Assembly: GCA_015680685.1 (NCBI GenBank)
Contig: MNCI01029067.1
Location: 109,389 to 173,388, forward strand
From: Gnetum montanum
Lineage: Eukaryota > Streptophyta > Gnetopsida > Gnetales > Gnetaceae
Reading direction: 5' to 3'
DNA length: 64,000 nucleotides
The position numbers were made by a program, and so were the translations under genes. Position 1 is the first letter of the stretch; the number at the start of each line of letters is the position of its first letter. Positions 56,640 to 64,000 of this stretch are shown one piece after another. The notes below the pieces were generated by a model that made no database searches, was not told the origin of the DNA, and saw nothing but the letters and a program-made list of their open reading frames with translations.

Positions 56640-59024
56640 ATGTGGTAGCATTTTACATTTGTTGTTGTTCCATAGAATAAGATGCCTTAATTGGGGAAGT
56701 TTACATGTCTCTTAAATATTCCTTAGTCTACCTCCAATGGTAACACATGAAGTTTGGAAAAGCCAATTGCCTGCCTTGGGAACTCCACACCATTTTTTAA
56801 CCAGAGCACTTCAAATTTGTGAAGGTGCTGAGGCCATTCATGTGGAATGGTACTGCTGCACTTCCTTCTTTCAAATTCACTCTGAGCGACTCAAGAGTGT
56901 GTGGTGGGAAAACACCACCTTCAATGTCGTGCACCAGCAGTTGCACCTTCTGCAGCTGAGTCAACCGCACAACAGCATCCCATCTCCATGTCTTCTCCTT
57001 CTTCTTCTTCCTCACCCCACTCCAACCACCAGTGCTATGAATCTCAATGCAGATATTACACACCACTTTTAAAGATGGCATTATCTCATTAGCCTTCTTC
57101 CACTCACAATAATAATCAGAAGAGAAATGAGTGAGACTGCAGCTCTCCAACGCAGGATGGAACCTCCTCTTCAATTGGAGTGTAACGATACTACAGATGC
57201 TTCAGCTATCTAAGACACCTTGGGGTCTTAGACATGTCCAACAACTTTAAAATCCATAATTGACTGACGAACATTGGAAGACTTGGCACTTCACCACAAA
57301 AGACCCAGGTCCGAAGAGCCCTTGCATTTGCCAAAGTCTCTTCGGGAATATGGCTGAGTTCATCGTTGTAACTGAAACGAAGAAGTCAAACAGAACGTGG
57401 ATATCTGTGGCTGTTTGGTATGCGATTAAGGCTGCACTTGCCAATGTGGATTCTTAAAAAGTCTCCTCCCACTTTGGAATTCCCGGGCAAATGCTTCGTC
57501 TGTGGAGGAGCCTTGGCAGATGCCACCGTTTTCTTTGTATACAGTCATTGCCAAATCATGAACTAAGTCATGAACTGTGATGCTATATATTCTGCTTCTT
57601 GACTAGTACCCTGCTTGATGTTTCATGTTAACAAGGCAACTGCTGCTAAGATGCTTCAAAATCAAAAGACCCTCATCAGATTCCAAAAGACCTTCTGCTA
57701 ACCACATGCTTATCAACTTCTCACTCCATGTCTCCTCATCTTCCACAAACACTCCCAGGAATGCAAAGCAAGGCTTTACCCTGAACTCTAAAGCATCGAA
57801 ACTCAACTCAGCTTGAGTGCTGTAATCACAGCACTCTGAGGTGGATTAGAGACAGAGGCACCAGCAACAGTTGAAGAAGATGATTCGGGTGCAGAGGATG
57901 ACCTTTCCATCTTCTCTAATGTGGAGGGCCACCCATCGGGATGCTGGTGCTTCATAATCCCTGCCACAGCAACAATTGCAAGCGGCAACACTCCACAATT
58001 GTTCAGCAACATTTTTATCAATTCATCTTGAGATTTGGTAAAAACCATCTGTCCAAACTCTGAATGAGGAAGCAGCCGTTTCCAGAGGAGGTCATAGCTC
58101 TTGTCGTCTGGCAACAACGGCATAGCATATGCATAAGAGGTAAATTGTTCAGCAACCTTATAATCTGTCGTAGAAATTAAAACACTGAATCTCTCGTAGA
58201 AATTAAAACACTGCATCTATTGCCATCCGTAGGAAAAGCAATTGACAACAATTTTTGGGCGACGTTTCCCCCTTGACCCTGCTCTGTTTCTGGCAAGTCC
58301 CAGACATCATCCAACAAAACAAGGCAATTTTTCTCCCTTATCTCATTATAAATCTTACTCTGAAGAACGGTGACACTGCATCCCTGATCTGTAATGCCCA
58401 ATTTATTAAATCCCATGCCAACAACAGCCACTATTTTATGTTCTTCAATCAATGATACAATCTCATCTACTTTATAGTCCACATCCATGGAAATAGATTC
58501 TTCAGACTTTTTCCATGAATTCGTATCACAAAAAAATCAGAGAACCTGAAATTTTAAATAGCTATTCCATGCAAAGGCGACAGTATGCCTGCCCTTGCTT
58601 CTAAGCTATTGAAAGTTTGATTTATCCTTTTGATTTTGGAACACAGGCTAGTTAATTCACTGTATGGCCTTGCTTTTCTAAAATACTTTAAACTCTTAAA
58701 TGACCTCAAACTAAAATATCAAGAGGAATGGACGGTGCTTGGACCTGACAATCTAAGGGCTGCATATATTTCTACAGCATCCTCTGCATCCAGGGCTGCA
58801 TCTTGCAAATCTCTGATCCAAAGCTTGATAGAACTGGACTCGTGTTTCCAAAATCCTTTGTCAGCATCCATGAACAAAGCTTGCAAAGCTTGCAGCTCAA
58901 CCAGCTTCTGCTTGAGCTGCTGAACGTCATCACCAAGAGAGACTAATTTCCCCATTTTCTGAACTGCCATTGTCACAGCAGTTGCAGCGAGCTGAGAAGC
59001 CACAGAAGTTCTGAAGTCTGCCAT
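56640..59024 (-). pseudogene. CC-NB-LRR disease-resistance protein pseudogene
   Basis: Intracellular immune receptor family. ATG 59024 (MADFRTSVASQLAATAVTMA) starts an Rx-type coiled-coil domain with DDVQQLKQKLVELQAL and an EDVID-like DAEDAVE; it stops near 58719. The NB part resumes at about 58520: VDEIVSLIEEHKIVAVVGMG, but the P-loop GKTT and about 45 residues are missing. Kinase-2 LVLLDDVWD and RNBS-B CSVLISTRD follow. A 26 bp duplication at 58167-58218 shifts the frame. GLPL reads CGVLPLAIVA, RNBS-D CFAFLGVFVEDEE, then LISMWLAEGLL and an MHD-like VHDLVHDLA near 57560. LRRs follow (LSHIPEETLANARALRTWVF; LTQLQKVQLLVHDIEGGVFP) with stops, fading out near 56700. An intron between CC and NB is possible. 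Confidence 0.92.
58167..58218. repeat. 26 bp tandem duplication in the NB domain
   Basis: Units 58167-58192 and 58193-58218 both contain TCGTAGAAATTAAAACACTG and differ at two positions. The event repeats the RNBS-B codons VLISTRD and shifts the frame. Confidence 0.9.
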
Positions 59025-59296
59025 CACCAGAAAAAGGCAATGAATGAATATCAACAGCAAATGAAAGATGGATTGGCAGATTGAAAGCTTTCTCCTAACG
59101 GCATGAATACTTATTTTTCCTTTAATACAATTGACATTTATACAGGGATGCACAATTCCATAGGCTTGTTTAGTTATCATTTGCCTCAAAATGTTTAAAA
59201 GATTGTTAGAACATGGGACATAATTCTGGATGTAGTTAATGTCATTTAATTTTGTATCGAAATAGTGTACTGTGGCACTGTGGCTCAGAGATAAGG
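59025..59296. other. Spacer upstream of the NLR pseudogene
   Basis: This would hold the former promoter and 5' UTR; no clear TATA box. GTGGCTCAGAGATAAGG near 59280 resembles a tRNA A box but no B box follows. Confidence 0.35.
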
Positions 59297-60300
59297 CTTA
59301 AAAAAAGGTTGTCAAGGATCCGTGGAACACAGAAGCGACCAAACACAGACAAAGAATCCATTACGTGTTTACAAATTTTAGAGGTTAAGAGTAGATCCCT
59401 CATTCTCATCTCAAAAATTTAGAAAAATAATTAAAGCAAAATTTAGACAGCTGAATCTATAAAAATAATTCAATCAACCTGCAAGTGACCTTCAATTTTT
59501 TTTACCCTACTATTATCTATTTACAAGCCAAAATTTCTTGGTTTCATGTTTTATAGATGTAGCTAGGTTGATAGCACTTGTTGCACTAACTCATGGATGG
59601 TTTTCGCAGTCTTGTTAAACAACTCAGGTAAATTACCATGATCAATGAAACCCGTTAAGCTTATTTTTTACTGCAAAATTTTCAAGATTCCCCGTCACAT
59701 GTACTGGTCAGCGAAAACTATATTATTTATTTCTACGGAACTTACAGTTATTGGTGAGGCCCGCTGTGCTCAGCTTTCCACCAAATTTCCATGACTCCGC
59801 GTTAGGATGAGTTTCTTTGGTTCGAGCAGTAGTTTTATATAGCCACGCAACTCTTACGTGGCCCACCACTGTGTTTAGTTTTATGCAAAATTGCAAGATT
59901 TCAGGTCACGGGACTGGTGACCATTAAATTGCTGAGGCCCACTGTGCTCCGTTTTCTATAAAATGTAGATTTCATGTTGGATTAACTGTGGCCACTGCAA
60001 GTCACCTCAAATTTCAGATATTTAATCCTGCCGGTAATTCTTTTTACGAGGATTTTTTTTCAAATTTTATTCAGATTTGGTAAGCACGATGATACTAACC
60101 TTAAAGCAGTGGATGGGATCAAAACTACTACAAGAAATGTTAGGCTCCACAACTTTTCAGTGAGACCCAGCTACCAATGCTTCATTTAGCAATTTTCTGC
60201 CAAGTTAATCTCCATGGTTCCCCTTCAGGTTGATTGGTGACTGCTCATATATTTAAGAATCTTTTAACCATATCGGTAGTTCTCTCGCATAACGATGCCT
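59297..60300 (+). repeat. Repeat R1, copy C
   Basis: Aligns with copy A from AAAAAAAGGTTGTCAAGG through CAACCTGCAAGTGACC (59478), AACTATATTATTTATTTC (59718), CTCCGCGTTAGGATGAGT and TCAGATATTTAATCCTG (60015). It continues with CATGGTTCC and GGTTGATTGGTGACTG, shared with copy D near 63000. It contains two or three of the CCCACTGTGCTC units that are expanded in copy D. Confidence 0.68.
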
Positions 60301-60666
60301 GTTACATTAATTAGTTTTTTTCTTCCAACTTTGTAATTTGATTTTTTCTGGCTAAAACTTTAACCTTTTATTTAATAACATAGCAGCAACTTTGATAGTA
60401 AATATTATTTTATTATTTCCTTTACTTTACATTAATGATAAATAATATTTTATTCTTTTAACCTTAGTAGAATCTTGGGAAACAACCTGCCTTCACCCGG
60501 CAAAACTGCAATTCATTTCAACATCTTAGACCTGCAGAGACTTTCCTTTGTCATGCATCACTTGCCTGGCATGTTTCTTATTAAATTATTTGCAGGGATG
60601 AATAAATGACACAGCCTACCTACGAACTGGGACCCAACAAAACTGGGACCCAACAAAATTTCTGCC

Positions 60667-61505
60667 ATGGCAGCAGAGTTTAGTTTCCATTGGTTGCAAT
60701 TAGTATTTCAATGTTTGGTTCAAGATACTTTTTCAGCATTGCCGTTGCCACCGCTCCAAGGGTTAAGTTGAGGAAAATTCAATGTATCCTCTATGCCACT
60801 CTGACATGGCACGGCACGGCACCATCGATGACTTTCATGTAATTCAAGGCATTTTATTTGAATTTTTGATTAATACATGTTGTAATTTGTAATTTTGTTG
60901 GTATTGGGTTTTCTCTGCTCAAGGGTTAACCGTTCTAACACAGCCGTTGCATATTTTTTGTAAATTGACCCTCATTATCTTCTTCATGAAGGTTTCTGTG
61001 GTCGTCCCACTGTAAAGAAAGAATAAGCAACAGAGCAGGATATTAAGGCACAGAATGGAAGAATTTAGTTTTGATTGGTTGCAATTATTATTGGAATGTT
61101 TGGGTCAGGATACTTTTTCAGCGTTGCGGTTGCCAACGCTCCAGGGGTTAAGTTCAGGAAAATTGAATGTAGTCTCCATAACTCCCAAACGGCATGACAT
61201 CATCAATGACTTTGATGTGATTCAAGGTATTTTACTTGAATTTTTGATTAATTTATGCCACAATTTTATTGGTATTAGGTTTTCTTTGCTGAAGGATTAA
61301 CCGTTCTAATATGGCTGCTGCATATTTATTGAAAATTGACCTTCCTCATTATAGGTATTGGGTTTTCTCCGCTGAAGGACTAACCATTGTAACACGGCCT
61401 TTGCATATTAATTGCAAATTCATCACCCTTATTATCTTCTTCTTGAAGGTTCTGTGGTTGTCCCCAAAGAATAAGCAGCAGAGCAGGATGTTAAGCCAAG
61501 GCACG
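60667..61505 (+). repeat. Nested tandem duplication
   Basis: Unit 1 (about 60667-61050) and unit 2 (about 61055-61505) align throughout, for example ATACTTTTTCAGC and GCTCCAAGGGTTAAGTT / GCTCCAGGGGTTAAGTT. Within unit 2, a block starting GGTATTAGGTTTTCTTTGCT is itself repeated (GGTATTGGGTTTTCTCCGCT at about 61354). Confidence 0.85.
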
Positions 61506-61787
61506 TAAGAGGCATTCTCTTTTTTTTTATCATGTTTGTTCTCAAATGCTTAGGAAAATAGGATAATCAAATGTATTTAGTAATTCTTTTTTGGATTTTG
61601 TTATGATTTTTTTCTTGGTGATGCTTTTCTCTTCTTTTGGGGGTTTTAAGGCAGTGGATGCTCTCTAGTGGAAAAAACAGAAAGCCCTAAGCCCTACGAC
61701 GCAAAGAAGGAAAAGAAGTTTAGGAACGTTTATGATTTGCCTGGCTGTATCACTAATATGCTTGACCTCATGATTGAAGCATTATAA
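60667..61787 (+). pseudogene. Unrecognised candidate host gene with duplicated first exon
   Basis: ATG 61055 starts MEEFSFDWLQLLLECLGQDT and continues to DFDVIQ, followed by a good donor (CAAG then GTATTT) at 61226/61227. A middle exon reads LWLSPKNKQQSRMLSQG with donor CAC then GTAAGA at 61504/61505. The last exon starts after TTTTAAGGCAG at 61655 and reads GCSLVEKTESPKPYDAKKEK, then KKFRNVYDLPGCITNMLDLM, ending at TAA 61785-61787. The last junction is in phase (codon AC/T). The join of the first and middle exons is not settled. An older copy of the first part starts at ATG 60667 (MAAEFSFHWLQLVFQCLVQD) but has a stop and a GC instead of GT donor. No domain recognised. Confidence 0.4.
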
Positions 61788-61879
61788 CAAAGAGCTTATA
61801 ACTGAGATCGCAAAATTAGAAATGGAAATGAAAATGAAAATGTTTAATTATATCCTTGTGAGATCACAAAAGGTCTAAT

Positions 61880-63110
61880 AGAAAAATTATATTTGTAATA
61901 AACGTCAGAGCAAAATTTCATTTTAAAAAATATCAACCTGCAAGTGACGGCCCTCCAATCTCTTTTACATACTATTATATATTTATACGGAGTCAAATTT
62001 TTTTTCAATTTATTTCTTATCTATATTGAAAAATGTAACTAGGTTACTTAGGTAACTCATGGACCGCTTTCACACTCTTATTGAGCAACTCAAGTAAATT
62101 ACCATGATTAATAAGATCCCTTATGTTCTTTTTTAGGCAAAATTTCCAAGCTCGTGCTTTACTTGACTTGTCAACAAAAACTATATTCTCTATCCCTACA
62201 TAACCTACAATTATTGATGAGGCCTGCTGCGCTCACCTTTTCACAAAATTTCCAGTTGCTAGAAATCCAGACTCATTTTTCCGCGTTACAGGAGAGTGTT
62301 CACGTCAGTTGACTGACGATCATTAAATTGCTGAAGCTCACTGTGGCCTATTTTTTGCTGGTAAAAGATCCATGTCGGGTGCCTGTTTGGGCCCACTGTG
62401 CTCGATTTTCCGCAAATTGTTCTCCATTTAATTGCTGAGGCCCACTGCGCTCTATTTTCTACAAAATGTACAAGATTCAGAATGGTCGCCAGAAGAGGTT
62501 CACTGTGCTCCGTTTTCTGAAATTTGTTGTCCCTTGAGGTCCATGGTGCTCAGTTTTCTTCAAAAATGTCCAATATTCACGTCATTTGAACTGGTCACCG
62601 CTTCATTGCTGATACCCACTGCTTTTCTCCAACATATTCATTCACGTGACTTGACTAGCTATAAAAATGTGCAGTATTCATGCAAGTTGACCGGCCACAA
62701 TTTAATTGCTGGGGCCCACTGCATTCCGTTTTCAACGAAATGCACTATATTCATGGAAATGATGATTGTTCAATTGCTTAGGCTCACTGTGCTCCGTTTT
62801 CTGCAAAAGTCTACAAGATTTCATGTTAAAAATTTCAGATTCTTTAATCCTACGGTAATTTTTATTTTTTCTATTTTATTCAGATTCACTAAAATGATCA
62901 AAACTCTTACCAGTAATTTTATGCCCACACAACTTTGCCGGGACAACCGGGACAACCAGTTACCAGTGTGATCAATTTTCTGCAAAATTTCCATGAATCC
63001 ACATCAGGTTGTGATCAATTTTCTGCAAAATTTCCATGGATTAAATTTCCATGAATCCACATCAGGTTGGCTGGTGACTGGTGATAAATTTGATAAACTT
63101 TTAACCCACG
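61880..63110 (+). repeat. Repeat R1, copy D, with expanded internal units
   Basis: It shares CAACCTGCAAGTGACGG (61935), AACTATATTCTCTATCC, CAGATTCTTTAATCCTACGG (62836) and GGCTGGTGACTGG (63067) with copies A and C. Between about 62219 and 62830 about nine degenerate units of the form GGCCCACTGTGCTCCGTTTT with TCTGCAAAATGTCCAAGATT lie head to tail. A second small tandem repeat (GTGATCAATTTTCTGCAAAA) is at 62968-63045. The 179-codon ORF at 62432-62971 is a by-product of these repeats. Confidence 0.68.
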
Positions 63111-64000
63111 GTTTTATACACAGGGTTATGCTTACCGTTCATTATAATGGTTTCCAACTACCTTAACACGCAGTGGTTACTTTAACGATAGATTATCATT
63201 ATTATTTTAGCATTTTCTTACTAAAATAGGGTTAAGTATTAAGTTCTCTTTTATCATTTATTTTTTAAAGAACTAGATCTTTATTTATTTTAGACTCTCT
63301 TAATCTTTTTTTCTATGTTTTTCTAATTTATTTTATATTTTTTAAAATTTTTTTATTTTCTTTTAAATGACTTCTCATCATTTTTTGTATATGCCCAACC
63401 TATTTAAAATGCCATTTTTGCAACTTTTTGACAGAAAACCCACTGCAAGTCTCCCTCCTTTAATGTTGAATGTCCCCGTAGCATGTATTTTATATCTTAT
63501 GGTAACTTTAAGACATATTTGATGTTAATACATTCAAATATCTTTGCAAAAATAGTGTGAATGTTTTAAGTTGCAATAGAAACCCAATTTGATTTTTACC
63601 CACACCCCTTCATAATACATGGAAACCTTCTTTTCCACCCTATCTATTTAAATTATTTACATCCATGCAAATTACAATTAACGATTAAGAATGATTGCCT
63701 ACCATTGAAAGTGATGTGTGGTGTGTGTGTATTGCTCACCATTATGTATACTTGTTAATATGCTATATCAATTTGTACTTAAGAATAATTATAACATCAA
63801 CTTACAAGGAATTTAAATGAATTTATAAATTTTGAGTGATGTAACAATCTCCTCTTCTCTCACCTTCATAATTGTTACCTTTGTCATATGACAGTCACAA
63901 TATCAATGTCAATTACTGTAACTTACATTCAGCAATCTTTAGAATGTATTGAAGCTCCAATGTTCAGTGGTTGGATCTACTTTTGCTTGCCCAATGAAAA
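63111..64000. other. AT-rich spacer at the right edge
   Basis: No recognised feature. A short GTGTGTGGTGTGTGTGTA tract lies near 63716. Confidence 0.4.

Noticed and set aside
56737-57072. Plus-strand ORFs across the NLR locus, also 57260-57457 and 58630-58923
   Set aside because: Antisense shadows of the minus-strand NLR pseudogene.
59270-59300. tRNA A-box-like word GTGGCTCAGAGATAAGG
   Set aside because: No B box at the usual distance and no shared SINE end, so not called as a SINE or tRNA.
62432-62971. 179-codon ORF on the plus strand
   Set aside because: It is made of the degenerate CCCACTGTGCTC...TTTTCTGCAAAA units of repeat R1, shows no domain pattern, and is not open in the other R1 copies.

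Overview
This window is nuclear DNA of a seed plant with a large, repeat-rich genome. It is AT-rich, with stacked and decayed LTR retrotransposons of plant type (Ty3/gypsy with a tRNA-Asp primer site, Ty1/copia with a tRNA-Met primer site), L1-like and RTE-like LINE pieces, SINE-like repeats, and remnants of plant gene families (germin-like protein, CC-NB-LRR). Few host genes, old insertions and long anonymous stretches fit a gymnosperm, but that is an inference and the species is not determined. No rRNA, tRNA or CRISPR was seen, and no complete known gene.

Layout. 1-3828: LINE reverse transcriptase, a solo LTR with target-site duplication, the 3' end of a Ty1/copia element, and a Ty3 reverse transcriptase fragment. 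3829-13449: Element 1, a Ty3/gypsy element with both LTRs, gag, protease, RT, RNase H and integrase, all decayed. 13450-24929: an unclassified repeat (R1), AT-rich spacer, copia element A, an RTE-type LINE piece, a small secreted-peptide ORF and a GC-rich island between inverted repeats. 24930-29756: the 3' part of another Ty3 element (Element 5), R1 again, copia-like debris and repeat R2. 29757-33003: a germin-like pseudogene, LINE pieces and a SINE. 33004-48198: three more members of the Element 1 superfamily (Element 2 +, Element 3 -, Element 4 +), all without RT and integrase. 48199-56424: G-rich tract, two SINE copies, a motif-dense repeat, copia element B and R2. 56425-64000: a CC-NB-LRR disease-resistance pseudogene, two more R1 copies and, between them, a partly duplicated candidate host gene with plausible splice sites.

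How it fits together. Elements 1-5 and the solo LTR share TGATG...CATCA-type LTR ends (the start is not clean in all), GATATC-rich upstream LTR sequence followed by a TATA box, a tRNA-Asp primer site where preserved, and a long non-coding region after pol. Only Element 1 kept pol; Elements 2 and 3 join gag (or gag-protease) directly to the post-pol region. Three Gag copies share an unusual Cys-His-Cys-His motif, and two share a stop codon at the gag/protease boundary. No undescribed biological system was demonstrated. The best leads are these element features, the R1 repeat, the secreted-peptide ORF and the gene candidate near 61 kb.
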